From positions 1,054,001 to 1,118,000 of the forward strand of contig NZ_OZ007001.1 of NCBI RefSeq assembly GCF_963931295.1: a stretch of DNA of 64,000 nt. Reading direction: 5' to 3'. The notes under the pieces were generated by a model. It had not been told where the DNA came from and did not search any database. It was given only the letters and a program-made list of their open reading frames with translations. Source of the stretch: an uncultured Mailhella sp. (GTDB lineage Bacteria; Desulfobacterota; Desulfovibrionia; Desulfovibrionales; Desulfovibrionaceae). The position numbers and the translations under genes are program-made. Positions within the stretch are counted from its first letter, which is position 1. The number at the start of each line of letters is the position of its first letter. Below are positions 1-9,844 of the stretch, in pieces.

Positions 1-2
1 CA

Positions 3-788
3 GAATCACAAAGTCCCCTTCCCCAAATCGGCTGGCGGGCAAAAAAATGCATAGGCTGCGGCGTATGCCTGAAAGTATGTCCACACGGAGCGCTGTCCCG
101 GGCTGAAGACGGACGCATTGAACGCGATCCTTCAAAATGCTCTCTCTGCATGAGCTGCGTCAAACACTGTTACGCCAAGGCCATGCACGTGTACGGAGAG
201 GCCGTCACCGTCGACGAACTGTACTCCCGCATACGCAATCAGCCCCTTGCCTGGAGAAGCGACGGCGGCGTCACCGTGAGCGGCGGCGAACCGCTCATGC
301 AGGCCGAATTCGTTGCCGAACTTCTGGCCAGGTTCCGCCGATACGGCATCCATACCGCCATAGAAACCACCCTGTTCGCATCCTGGGAAAAGGTGGCTCT
401 CGTGGCGGCACAGTGCAGTCTCATTTACGCAGACATGAAGTTCTTCTCTCCCGAAAAGCACAAAAAGTACACCGGAGTCGACAATGCCGTCATCAAGGAA
501 AACCTGCTTCATCTGAAAAAGGCCTTTCCCAATGTCGAACTTATTGTCCGCACACCGGTTATTCCCGGCATCAATGACGACAGAGAAGAGCTCAATGCCA
601 TAGCCGACTTTCTCAAAAACACCGGTCTCGACGACTACGAACTGCTTCCGTTCCACTCCTTCGGCGCGCCGAAATATGAGCAGCTGGGCCTTGACTATGC
701 CGTCAAGGACCTGAAAAGCCAGGATAAGAACGAAATAGCCATGCAGAACAACGAACTTCGCCGCCGCATAGGGCTGGCAACGGCATAA
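3..788 (+). CDS. Glycyl-radical enzyme activating protein (radical SAM), 5' end missing
   Basis: The reading frame is open from base 3 to the TAA at 786-788, so the gene begins outside the window and only its last 261 codons are present. Near the start of the visible part lie two ferredoxin-type cysteine clusters, CIGCGVCLKVCP and CSLCMSCVKHC, typical of the inserted [4Fe-4S] domain of pyruvate formate-lyase-type activases. They are followed by the GGVTVSGGEPLMQ motif of this radical SAM family. The CxxxCxxC motif that binds the SAM cluster must lie upstream. Such enzymes install the glycyl radical in a partner lyase, whose gene is expected to be nearby outside the window. The substrate of that partner cannot be told from this fragment. 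Confidence 0.93.
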   Translation, partial: ESQSPLPQIGWRAKKCIGCGVCLKVCPHGALSRAEDGRIERDPSKCSLCMSCVKHCYAKAMHVYGEAVTVDELYSRIRNQPLAWRSDGGVTVSGGEPLMQAEFVAELLARFRRYGIHTAIETTLFASWEKVALVAAQCSLIYADMKFFSPEKHKKYTGVDNAVIKENLLHLKKAFPNVELIVRTPVIPGINDDREELNAIADFLKNTGLDDYELLPFHSFGAPKYEQLGLDYAVKDLKSQDKNEIAMQNNELRRRIGLATA

Positions 789-806
789 ACTTACGGAGTA
801 CATCAC

Positions 807-1799
807 ATGCAGAACTTTTTTCGGGGACGCCGCCTGCGCCGCAACACCGTCATTCGTGAAATGATGGAAGAGGTCACCCTCCGCGCCGCTGACCTCATGA
901 TGGGCTACATCGTGGTGGACAGCGACGACAAAGACTTCCGCAAGCCCATTGCCTCCCTGCCCGGCATGTATCAGATGTCGATAGATCAGCTCGAACGGCA
1001 GGTGGGAGAAGCCGTGGACGCCGGTCTCAGATCGCTCATGCTCTTCGGCATTCCGGCCTCAAAGGACGAAAAGGGCAGCGAAGCCTATGCGGAAAACGGC
1101 ATCATTCAGCGCGCCGTGCGCCGCCTGAAAAAGCACTGGCCCGACCTTCAGGTCGTCACCGACGTGTGCCTCTGCGAATACACCTCGCACGGCCACTGCG
1201 GGCTTCTGGCCGAAGGCGACAGAACCGGCCACGTGCTCAACGATCCCACGCGCGAGCTCATCGCCCGCACGGCCCTGAGCCACGCGCAGGCAGGCTCGGA
1301 CATGATCGCCCCCTCCGACATGATGGACGGACGCATTCTCGCCATCCGCGAAACGCTGGACAAGGCGGGCTTCGTCGATCTTCCCATCATGTCCTACGCG
1401 GTCAAGTACGCCTCCGCCTACTACGGCCCCTTCCGCGACGCCGCCGAATCCTCCCCGCACTTCGGCGACCGCCGATCCTATCAGATGGATCCCGCCCTCG
1501 TCACCGACGGCCTGCGCGAAGCCGCCGCCGACATCCGCGAAGGCGCGGACATCATCATGGTCAAGCCCGCCGGCCCCTATCTGGACATGATAACCAGAGT
1601 TTCCGAACGCTTCGACGTGCCCGTGGCGGCCTATCAGGTCAGCGGCGAATACGCCATGATCCGCGCCGCCGCCCAGAACGGCTGGATTGACGAAGAGGCC
1701 GTCATTCTGGAATCTCTTCTCGGCATACGCCGCGCCGGCGCCAAGATCATCATGACCTACTTCACGGAAGAGCTGCTGAAAAAAGGCCTTGTCCACTGA
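807..1799 (+). CDS. hemB: Porphobilinogen synthase (delta-aminolevulinate dehydratase)
   Basis: This 330-residue protein is full length for HemB, which condenses two 5-aminolevulinate molecules to porphobilinogen in tetrapyrrole synthesis. The Schiff-base lysines are visible in MSYAVKYAS and IIMVKPAGPYLD. The zinc-type cysteine cluster is present in DVCLCEYTSHGHC, so this is the zinc-binding version. A GGAG element lies just before the ATG at 807. The gene starts only 18 bases after the activase gene, so the two may be cotranscribed, although no shared pathway is evident. Confidence 0.97.
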   Translation: MQNFFRGRRLRRNTVIREMMEEVTLRAADLMMGYIVVDSDDKDFRKPIASLPGMYQMSIDQLERQVGEAVDAGLRSLMLFGIPASKDEKGSEAYAENGIIQRAVRRLKKHWPDLQVVTDVCLCEYTSHGHCGLLAEGDRTGHVLNDPTRELIARTALSHAQAGSDMIAPSDMMDGRILAIRETLDKAGFVDLPIMSYAVKYASAYYGPFRDAAESSPHFGDRRSYQMDPALVTDGLREAAADIREGADIIMVKPAGPYLDMITRVSERFDVPVAAYQVSGEYAMIRAAAQNGWIDEEAVILESLLGIRRAGAKIIMTYFTEELLKKGLVH

Positions 1800-1985
1800 T
1801 CAATCCCTTCTGCGTTTCACCCCTTACCTTTTATCTCCAACAGGATAACAGTCGCTGACTTTTCAGTGATTCGCGTACGATATAAAAACCAACTGTTGCA
1901 TATCTCTGTCCGAAAGCTTATCCTTGCATCCAGCTTCTATCGGCAAAAAGCACCACATGCCAAAACCATGCAAGGAGCACTCTCT

Positions 1986-2315
1986 ATGAGTCATACTTCG
2001 GAATCGTGCATACTGATTGGTGGATATGCTCAACCCCCAAAGGAGACGGCTGCCAATTTCGCATACAGCATATTATCCTGCCAGCTTCTTATTAATAAGA
2101 AATCCCACTGCATCGTGCAGTGCCATTTCAACACCATAAGCTCGCTCACGTCCGACTACATCAACGATCTGCTGTTCGGCTACTGCTTCGATGATCCGCT
2201 GGAGCCGCTTCTGGAAAAAATTCAGACGCACATCCACCTCGCCATCACAAGCAGCATCGTTCACGCCCTGCGCAATGCGCAGGAACGCTTCCGGCAGATA
2301 GACATTCCCGCGTAA
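1986..2315 (+). CDS. DUF3870-like small protein
   Basis: The frame is open from 1866, but the ATG at 1986 is preceded by a strong AAGGAG and gives a 109-residue product, so I use it. The opening ILIGGYAQPPKETAAN and the later FNTISSLTSDYINDLLFG resemble the DUF3870 family, small cytoplasmic proteins of unknown function that often sit beside catabolic genes. There is no signal peptide or membrane segment. A strong terminator follows at 2392-2442. The family assignment is from memory of conserved motifs, and the function is unknown. Confidence 0.7.
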   Translation: MSHTSESCILIGGYAQPPKETAANFAYSILSCQLLINKKSHCIVQCHFNTISSLTSDYINDLLFGYCFDDPLEPLLEKIQTHIHLAITSSIVHALRNAQERFRQIDIPA

Positions 2316-2343
2316 GCCAACCTTCAACCGTTTTCCCTTAGGG

Positions 2344-2389
2344 GGTTCGACTGGCCGTCCATGCCACGGACGCGCCGTTGCGTCGAACC
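2344..2389 (+). other. Structured hairpin before a terminator
   Basis: GGTTCGAC at 2344-2351 pairs with GTCGAACC at 2382-2389, and an inner GTCC/GGAC pair closes a second stem. The element sits between the DUF3870 stop codon and the terminator at 2392. It matches no riboswitch consensus I know. Confidence 0.45.
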
Positions 2390-2391
2390 GC

Positions 2392-2442
2392 AGGCCCGCT
2401 TTCAGCTCCTTCCTTCCATCGAGTTGAATCGGGCCTTTTTTT
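2392..2442 (+). terminator. Rho-independent terminator after the DUF3870 gene
   Basis: The outer stem AGGCCCG/CGGGCCT is extended by an inner TTCAGCTC/GAGTTGAA stem and followed by seven T residues. It ends about 56 bases before the next start codon, so it could also act as an attenuator for the downstream gene. Confidence 0.8.
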
Positions 2443-2498
2443 AAGTCCCCACTTCCGGTCTTTGCGCCGGACATGCTTCACCATCCAAGGAGAACAGC

Positions 2499-3278
2499 AT
2501 GAACGAACCCACCCTGAACGTGCTCCCTCTCGGGCACCTCGACTGCCAGTATTTCCGCATCGTGGCCGGATGCGACGAGAGCAGAATGTACCGCTCCCCG
2601 GTCAGCGCCCTGCTGATCCGGCATCCCAGGCTCGGCAACATTCTCTACGACACCGGCAACAGTCCCTACAGCCGGTGGGAATACGGCGAAGCCATCAACA
2701 GCGTCTATCCCGTCGGCAGCTTCGTTTCCATCGAGCAGGCTCTGAGTCTTCACGGACTGAAATGTTCCGACATCGACATGATCATCCTCTCCCATCTGCA
2801 CTTCGACCACGTGGGAGGCCTGCGCTACTTCCAGGGCACGAAAGCCATCAAAAACGTCATCGTGGCCGAAACCGAGCTGCAAAGCGCCTGTTTCAGCGTG
2901 TTCACGGGTGAGGAACACAGCGCGTACATCAAGAGCCTGTTCGACGTGGAGGGCGTGGTGTACAGGCCCATCCGCGAAACAACCGAGCTCGCTCCCGATC
3001 TCACGCTCTTCATTCAGAAGGCGCACACGCCCGGCGTGACGGGACTCATCGTCAAAACCCGCACTCTCGGCAACGTCATCGCCACCAGCGACGCCGTGTA
3101 CACGAAGGAAACCTGGGAAACCTCCACGCCTCCCGGCGGCCCCATCAACAAGGGCACCGAGGACTTTCTCGCCAACCTTCAGCGCCTGAGAGACATGCAG
3201 AAACACTACGACGCCGTCATGCTGTTCGGGCACGACAGCGAACAGATTCAGGAATGGAGCCTCAAAGGCGACATCTGA
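2499..3278 (+). CDS. MBL-fold hydrolase, N-acyl homoserine lactonase-like
   Basis: The 259-residue protein contains the metallo-beta-lactamase metal-binding motif HLHFDHVGG around residues 95-103, a later histidine in the AHTPGVTG segment, and the aspartate of ATSDAV. Length and layout fit the AHL-lactonase-like branch, which opens lactone rings or hydrolyses related esters using two metal ions. Start context is AAGGAG followed by ATG. The SDR gene follows after 34 bases in the same direction, so the two probably form a small operon. The true substrate is not evident. Confidence 0.85.
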   Translation: MNEPTLNVLPLGHLDCQYFRIVAGCDESRMYRSPVSALLIRHPRLGNILYDTGNSPYSRWEYGEAINSVYPVGSFVSIEQALSLHGLKCSDIDMIILSHLHFDHVGGLRYFQGTKAIKNVIVAETELQSACFSVFTGEEHSAYIKSLFDVEGVVYRPIRETTELAPDLTLFIQKAHTPGVTGLIVKTRTLGNVIATSDAVYTKETWETSTPPGGPINKGTEDFLANLQRLRDMQKHYDAVMLFGHDSEQIQEWSLKGDI

Positions 3279-3312
3279 ACCACAACCATACCATCCCACA
3301 AGGAGCATCGTC

Positions 3313-4068
3313 ATGGAACTGAACCTGAAAGGAAAACATGTGGTCGTCACCGGCGGGGCCAACGGCCTCTGCCACGACATAGCAGCCGCCTACTACGAAG
3401 CCGGAGCCAACGTCTGCCTCGTGGACATCGCGCCGAACCTCGCCGAAGCCGCCAAGGGCCTTGAAAAGGACCGCAAGATCACCTACGTCAGCTGCGATCT
3501 GAGCAAGCTGGATCAGCTTCCCGCCGACTACGAAGCCATGAAGGAATGCTGCGGCGGCCGCATCGACGTGCTGTTCAACGGCGCGGGCATCCAGTACCGG
3601 GCCAAGGCCGAAGAGTTTCCGCTGTCGAGGTGGAAGCTGATTCTGGACATCAATCTCAACGCCGTGTTCGCGCTCTCCCAGCTCGCCGGACGCGACATGC
3701 TGGCGCAGGGCTACGGGCGCATCATCAACATGGCGTCCATGACGTCCTTCTTCGGCAGCGAAATGGTTCCGGCCTACGCTTCCAGCAAGGGCGCCGTCGC
3801 CCAGCTGACCAAGGCTCTGTCCAACGAATGGGCCAGCCGCGGCGTCAACGTCAACGCCATCGCTCCCGGCTACATGGTCACCAAGCTGACCGCCGACATG
3901 CAGGAAAAGAATCCCGCGCAGTACAAGGAAATCACCAGCCGCATTCCCATGAAGCGCTGGGGCACCGGACAGGATCTGGGCGGACTTGCCGTGTTCCTCG
4001 CCAGCAGCGCCGCCGACTACATCACCGGAGCCGTCATTCCCGTGGACGGCGGCTATCTCGGGAAATAG
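3313..4068 (+). CDS. SDR family oxidoreductase, KduD-like
   Basis: This 251-residue classical short-chain dehydrogenase has the cofactor loop TGGANGLC, the NGAG motif, a catalytic serine in NMASMTSF and the YASSKGA active-site Tyr/Lys pair. It ends in the usual PVDGGYLGK. The third glycine of the TGxxxGxG loop is a cysteine here, which is unusual. The sequence resembles gluconate/2-deoxygluconate dehydrogenases, but substrate specificity in this family cannot be read from motifs. It shares a probable operon with the lactonase-like gene and ends before a strong terminator. Confidence 0.9.
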   Translation: MELNLKGKHVVVTGGANGLCHDIAAAYYEAGANVCLVDIAPNLAEAAKGLEKDRKITYVSCDLSKLDQLPADYEAMKECCGGRIDVLFNGAGIQYRAKAEEFPLSRWKLILDINLNAVFALSQLAGRDMLAQGYGRIINMASMTSFFGSEMVPAYASSKGAVAQLTKALSNEWASRGVNVNAIAPGYMVTKLTADMQEKNPAQYKEITSRIPMKRWGTGQDLGGLAVFLASSAADYITGAVIPVDGGYLGK

Positions 4069-4086
4069 ACCCGATTACCTGAATAC

Positions 4087-4117
4087 AGCCCTTCCGCCCC
4101 GGCAGAAGGGCTTTTTT
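4087..4117 (+). terminator. Rho-independent terminator after the SDR gene
   Basis: AGCCCTTC and GAAGGGCT form an 8-base-pair stem followed by a run of T residues. Confidence 0.88.
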
Positions 4118-4470
4118 CATGCCGCAGATCCGGACACCGGGCATCTCAGGCAAAGGGACCACACCTCGGGCGGCAGCGCGGAAAACGCATCCACATGAGC
4201 GCATCCAACTCTTCAGGAACGCGGCGGGGGACATGCTGCCAGCGAAAGCCTTCCGCGCTTTCGCCCTTCGTCATGCCGCTCCGCTTTTCGACTCCGGTGG
4301 CCCTCACGGCGGACGGCCAGCGCCTGAGGCCGGGCTTTTCCGAAGGCGGCGGTGCACGGGTCGCATCCTGGCGGACGGCCCAGACGCAGGGACGCCTGCT
4401 TTCCTGCCCTCGTTCCGAAGTCGCACGACCGTCACCGCGCTCCTTGCCGGACGAAAAAGCACTTCCCTTC
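4118..4470. other. Intergenic stretch with no convincing gene
   Basis: Open frames exist on both strands, but their Arg/Pro/Ser-rich translations match nothing recognisable and they lack good ribosome sites. I see no RNA gene here. Confidence 0.6.
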
Positions 4471-4516
4471 AAAAAACGTTGACGCGCTCCCCCCGAAAAT
4501 CAGGGAGGAGCGCGTC
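4471..4516 (-). terminator. Terminator of the minus-strand met operon
   Basis: GACGCGCTCC at 4481-4490 pairs with GGAGCGCGTC at 4507-4516. Read on the minus strand, the stem is followed within a few bases by six T residues. It lies about 40 bases past the aminotransferase stop codon. Confidence 0.75.
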
Positions 4517-4556
4517 TTCTGCCGAAAAGGACGAAGAACCGTCCGTCTCAGGCGCG

Positions 4557-5729
4557 TCAGCCTTTCAGGCCCGACATCTTTTTACGCATGTCGCCCAGGC
4601 GTTCCAGAGCCGCCTCAAGCGTATCCTTCCTCTTGGCAAAGTGCAGGCGGATGTACCGGTTTTCCGGTTCCTTGAAAAAGCTCGATCCCGGCACGGCGCC
4701 CACGCCCACATGTTCGGCAAGCTTTTCGCAGAAGACGACGTCGCTCTCAAAGCCGAACTCCGAGATGTCCAAGAGCACATAGTACGCCCCTTCAGGATCG
4801 GTGTGCGGAATCTTCAGATCATCCAGGCCCTGCATGAACAGATTTTTCTTCTCCGTGTACAGCGCCGTGAGCTCACGATAGTAGTCGTCCCCGAAGCGCA
4901 GTCCGGTCACGGCCGCCTCCTGCAGCGGCGACGCCGCGCCGACGGTGAGAAAATCATGCACCTTTCTGGCATGATCCACGATTTCGGGCGAGGCAATGAT
5001 GTATCCGAGACGCCATCCCGTAATCGAATAGGTCTTGGACAGCGAACTGCACGAAATGGTGCGCTCGGCCATGCCTGGCAGAGACGCCATGTACACGTGC
5101 CGGTGCGGCGCATAGACGATATGTTCATACACCTCGTCGGTGATGACGTAGACGTCGTATTTGCGCGCAAGGGCGGCTATGATCTCCAGCTCCTCGCGGG
5201 TGAACACCTTGCCGCACGGGTTGGAGGGATTGCACAGAATGATGGCCTTGGGCTTCTGCCGGAAGGCGTCTTCGAGCTTTTCGGGATCAAAGCGGAAGGT
5301 CGGGGGCTCCAGCGGCACGTAGATGGGCTCCGCGCCGGAAAGCACGGCGTCCGCGCCGTAGTTCTCATAAAAGGGCGAAAAAACCACGACCTTGTCGCCG
5401 GGATTGGTCACGGTCAGCATGGCGGCCATCATGGCTTCGGTGCTTCCGCAGGTGACGACGATCTCGGTGTCGGGATCAATGGGGCGCCCCATGAAGCGGG
5501 ACTGCTTGGCCGCGAGCGCTTCGCGGAAGTTCTGCGCGCCCCACGTCACCGAATACTGATGCGGGCCCTGGGCGGCCACCTCGGCCAGACGGTCGAGGAT
5601 GGGCCTGGGCGGATCGAAGTCCGGAAAGCCCTGCGAAAGATTGATGGCTCCGAATTCCAGGGATACGCGGGTCATGCGGCGGATGACGGAATCCGTAAAA
5701 CCGGCGGTTCTGTTGGAAAGTTTCTGCAT
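4557..5729 (-). CDS. Class I/II PLP-dependent aminotransferase
   Basis: The 390-residue protein is full length for fold-type I aminotransferases of the AspC/methionine-aminotransferase group. The PLP lysine lies in SSLSKTYSITGWRLGY, and NPSNPCGKVF and the ITDEVYEHIVY segment are also present. It transfers an amino group between an amino acid and a 2-oxo acid in the cytoplasm. It is the last gene of the operon metN-metI-metQ-FAD oxidase-aminotransferase, 8 bases after the oxidase gene. This suggests it acts on a methionine-related 2-oxo acid, which is an inference from context. Confidence 0.93.
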   Translation of the reverse strand: MQKLSNRTAGFTDSVIRRMTRVSLEFGAINLSQGFPDFDPPRPILDRLAEVAAQGPHQYSVTWGAQNFREALAAKQSRFMGRPIDPDTEIVVTCGSTEAMMAAMLTVTNPGDKVVVFSPFYENYGADAVLSGAEPIYVPLEPPTFRFDPEKLEDAFRQKPKAIILCNPSNPCGKVFTREELEIIAALARKYDVYVITDEVYEHIVYAPHRHVYMASLPGMAERTISCSSLSKTYSITGWRLGYIIASPEIVDHARKVHDFLTVGAASPLQEAAVTGLRFGDDYYRELTALYTEKKNLFMQGLDDLKIPHTDPEGAYYVLLDISEFGFESDVVFCEKLAEHVGVGAVPGSSFFKEPENRYIRLHFAKRKDTLEAALERLGDMRKKMSGLKG

Positions 5730-5737
5730 GATGCACC

Positions 5738-7099
5738 TCAGGCCAGATACGATTTATGATCGTTGAGAATGTGACGCTCGTCCAGCGCGTTCTTGATGCG
5801 ACGCTGCACGGCGAGTTCAACATCAGACGCATGCGACAGATAATACGGGCGCTTGCTCAGGCCAATGCCGTGTTCGCCGGACGTCAGTCCGCCCAGACGA
5901 AACGCCTCTGCGTATATCCTCTTCATGCAGGAAGCAAGTTCCGTGCTCCACTCATCGTCGGAACGCTCGCCGCGCATCACGCAAAGATGCACGTTGCCGT
6001 CTCCGGCATGACCGAACGCGACCATCCGAATGCCGGTTTCCTGCTCCACTTCATGAACGTAGGACACGAAATCCGCAATCTTGTCGATGGGCACGACGAT
6101 GTCCACCGGTTCCTGTTCGGAGATGGCTTCCACCGCCTTCACCAGGCAGCCGCGCACGCTCCAGATCTCCGCCGCCCGGGCCGGATCGCCGAGCGGAATA
6201 AAATCCAGCGCGCCGTGGGCGAGCACCAGTTCGCGCACGCGCTCCACGCGGTCTTCAATGTCGTTCCTGTGCCCGTCGAAGGTGAGCAGAATGTAGGCTG
6301 CGGCCTGCGGACAGGGGTAGCTGATGCCCGTGAAGCGCTCGCCGAGCTCCACCACGCTGCGCTCCACGAATTCCACGGCCGTGGGATTCAGACCGGCCTG
6401 AAGAATCGCGGGAACCGTCCGGATGCCGTCATCGAGACCGGCAAAGGGAACCAGCGCCGTAAGAGAATATTCCGGCTTGCCCACCAGGCGCAGGAGGCAG
6501 CGCGTGATCACGGCCAGCGTGCCTTCCGAACCGACGACAAGCTGCCTGAGATCCAGACCGCTGGCGTCCTTGACGTTCCTGCTTCCCAGCTCCACGACGT
6601 CGCCGTTGGCCAGAACCACGGTGAGCCCGCGCACGTAGTCGCGGGTGACGCCGTATTTCACGGCCCTCATGCCCCCGGCGTTGGTGGAAATGTTGCCGCC
6701 GAGAGTCGAGGCCTTCTCGCCCGGATCCGGAGGATAGAACAGTCCCAGAGATTCCACCCTAGCCTGAAAATCCTTCAGCAGCACGCCGGGTTCCACCGTG
6801 GCGGTAAACGTTGCGGGATCTATGTCCAGAATGCGGTTCATGCGGGAAAGATCGAGAATGATGCCCCCGCCGGGCACCGTGGAGCCCACGAGATTGGTTC
6901 CCGCGCCGCGCGGGGTCACGGGAATGCGGTTTTCCCAGGCAAAGCGCATGACGGCGCTCACCTCTTCCGTGGACAGGGGATATACCAGCGCCTGCGCGGT
7001 TCCGCGGCGACGGCCCAGCGTGTCGGACAGGGCCGCTTCGGGAATGTTTTCCAAAAGAACGCGATCCTTGTCGCGGATGATGTCGTAAAGTTCACGCAT
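5738..7099 (-). CDS. FAD-binding 2-hydroxyacid oxidase/dehydrogenase, GlcD-like
   Basis: The 453-residue protein has a vanillyl-alcohol-oxidase-type FAD domain (PRGAGTNLVGS, followed by PGGGIILDLS, around residues 60-80) and a GlcD/D-lactate dehydrogenase C-terminal cap ending with the conserved SGEHGIG motif. Such enzymes oxidise D-2-hydroxy acids to 2-oxo acids. It lies between metQ, 9 bases upstream, and an aminotransferase, so the pair could convert an imported 2-hydroxy acid to an amino acid. The substrate could equally be lactate or glycolate. Confidence 0.92.
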   Translation of the reverse strand: MRELYDIIRDKDRVLLENIPEAALSDTLGRRRGTAQALVYPLSTEEVSAVMRFAWENRIPVTPRGAGTNLVGSTVPGGGIILDLSRMNRILDIDPATFTATVEPGVLLKDFQARVESLGLFYPPDPGEKASTLGGNISTNAGGMRAVKYGVTRDYVRGLTVVLANGDVVELGSRNVKDASGLDLRQLVVGSEGTLAVITRCLLRLVGKPEYSLTALVPFAGLDDGIRTVPAILQAGLNPTAVEFVERSVVELGERFTGISYPCPQAAAYILLTFDGHRNDIEDRVERVRELVLAHGALDFIPLGDPARAAEIWSVRGCLVKAVEAISEQEPVDIVVPIDKIADFVSYVHEVEQETGIRMVAFGHAGDGNVHLCVMRGERSDDEWSTELASCMKRIYAEAFRLGGLTSGEHGIGLSKRPYYLSHASDVELAVQRRIKNALDERHILNDHKSYLA

Positions 7100-7108
7100 G
7101 ATGTGCTC

Positions 7109-7909
7109 CTATTTCCAGGCCGGCACAAAGAAACCGGCAAACGTGGTGTTGAATACGTCGATGACCGCCTGCGACTGATACGCTTCCACGATGCGCCGGT
7201 ACACGGGGTTCTGCGCGTCCGCGGCGCGGCTGGCAATGAGGCAGGTGTAGCTGTCGTCGTCATACTTAGGTTCCTTGAAGATGGCCTCGTCGGCGGTGAG
7301 GCCGCTGTCCAGCGCATAGTTTCCGTTGACGGCCGCCAGCGCCACGTCGGGCAGCGTGGAAACGATCAGGTTGGCGTCCATCTCCACGAAATCAAGGTCC
7401 ACGCAGGTGGATTCGATGTCGGACAGCTCGGGAGACGCGCCCGCCCCTTTTCTGAGCTTCAGCACTCCGGCCGCGTCCAGCAGTTTCAGGGCGCGTCCTT
7501 CGTTGGTGGCGTCATTGGGCACGGCCACCTTGTCGCCGTCCCTGAGCTCGCTTACCGACTTGATCTTATTGGAATACAGATTCATGGCCACAATGAACGT
7601 GTCCCCTATGGAAGCAATCTCATAGCCGTTGTTCCTGATCTCGTTCCGCAGAAACGCGTGATGCTGAAAGGCGTTGAGATCCACTTCCCCGCTGGCCAGC
7701 GCCTGATTGGGCAGGGAAAAATTGGAAAACTGCACGTATTCGAGCTTGACGCCCTCCCTGGCCATGGTTTCGGCCACGGGAGCCCAGATTTCTTCATACA
7801 CCGCGCCGGTGAGACCGATTTTCACCACCTGCTCCGCGAATGCGGAAACCGGGGCGGCCAGAAGAGCGAAAAAAAGCACGGACGACTTGATGACGGCGGA
7901 AATATTCAT
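7109..7909 (-). CDS. metQ: MetQ/NlpA family substrate-binding protein of a methionine ABC transporter
   Basis: The 266-residue protein starts with a secretion signal ending near AFAEQ and continues VVKIGLTGAVYEEIW, typical of MetQ. The usual lipoprotein cysteine is absent, so it is probably a soluble periplasmic binding protein rather than a lipoprotein. It should deliver L- or D-methionine, or a related compound, to MetNI. The permease gene lies 27 bases upstream in the operon and the oxidase gene 9 bases downstream. Confidence 0.93.
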   Translation of the reverse strand: MNISAVIKSSVLFFALLAAPVSAFAEQVVKIGLTGAVYEEIWAPVAETMAREGVKLEYVQFSNFSLPNQALASGEVDLNAFQHHAFLRNEIRNNGYEIASIGDTFIVAMNLYSNKIKSVSELRDGDKVAVPNDATNEGRALKLLDAAGVLKLRKGAGASPELSDIESTCVDLDFVEMDANLIVSTLPDVALAAVNGNYALDSGLTADEAIFKEPKYDDDSYTCLIASRAADAQNPVYRRIVEAYQSQAVIDVFNTTFAGFFVPAWK

Positions 7910-7936
7910 GATAAACCTCAGTGTTGGCTGCTGTGA

Positions 7937-8609
7937 TTAGTGTTTGCTGATGCGGGCCACAAGGCTCCCCAGAAGCTGAATGACCGTGACTATGGCGACA
8001 AGCACGATGACCGTGGAATAAATGATGTCCATGCGGCTGCGCTGCTGACCATAGACATAGGCGAAGTTGCCGAGTCCGCCCGCGCCCACGGCTCCGGCCA
8101 TGGCCGTCAGGCCTATGAGACTGATGAGCGTGATCGTCACGCCGCGGGCGATGGCGGGAATGCTTTCGCGAAGATACACCCGGCAAATGATGTCGAGCCT
8201 GCCGCAGCCCATGGACTGCGCCGCCTCCACGAGGCCGGGACTGACCTCGCTCAGCGCCGATTCCATCTGTCTGGCGAGAAAGGGCACGGTGCCGAACACG
8301 AGGGGCACGATGGAGCCCTGCACGCCGATGGCCGTGCCGGAAATGAGACGGGTCAAAGGCAGAAGGCAGAACAGCAGGATGATGAACGGAATGGAGCGGA
8401 ACAGATTGATGGTCTTGTCCAGCACTTCGTAGATCAGACGGTTCTCGAGAATCCCGCCCCGCCGGGTGACGATGAGCAGGACGCCGAGCGCAAGCCCCAG
8501 AACAAAGGATATGCTTCCGGACCAGAGCGTCATCTGCAGGGTTTCCACCGTGCTGCGCCAGAGCATGGGCAGCGACTTCATGGTATAGGGAAAATATTCG
8601 ACGAGCAGA

Positions 8610-8617
<8 letters not shown>
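7937..8617 (-). CDS. metI: Methionine ABC transporter permease
   Basis: The 226-residue inner-membrane protein has about five hydrophobic helices and the binding-protein-dependent transport signature around ARQMESALSEVSPGLVEAA, the region that contacts the ATPase. Its start overlaps the end of metN by 8 bases, indicating translational coupling. Length and sequence are typical of MetI. Confidence 0.95.
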
Positions 8618-9644
<1,027 letters not shown>

Positions 9645-9664
9645 GGAATGCGTTCCTTGCGGAA

Positions 9665-9787
9665 AAAAGGAAAAGAAACCGGAATACCTTCCGGAGAACG
9701 CACGAAGACTCCCAGGCGCAGGAGAAAAAGCAGGCTTCTATCTAGCGAACGGGCATAGACTCCCTGCGCATGTGACGCGCCTGGGAG
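9665..9787 (-). promoter_or_regulatory. Candidate attenuator or riboswitch-like leader of metN
   Basis: On the minus strand, an 11-base-pair perfect arm (GCTCCCAGGCGC at the 9777-9787 end) can pair with 9709-9719, or alternatively with a related GCGCAGGGAG at about 9761-9770. It is followed by a CCGGAA/TTCCGG hairpin (9679-9694) and a T-rich run, which looks like a terminator, 20 bases or more before metN. Competing stems plus a terminator suggest transcription attenuation. I do not see the core of SAM-I, SAM-II or T-box elements. Confidence 0.45.
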
Positions 9788-9844
9788 CAAAACATTCGTC
9801 CGAAACGAAAGTTCCGGCGAACAAGCCGTTCGAAAAATAGAGCC

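Noticed and set aside
4119..7936. Very long plus-strand frames opposite the met operon
   Set aside because: They lie antisense to well-supported genes and arise from high GC codon bias.
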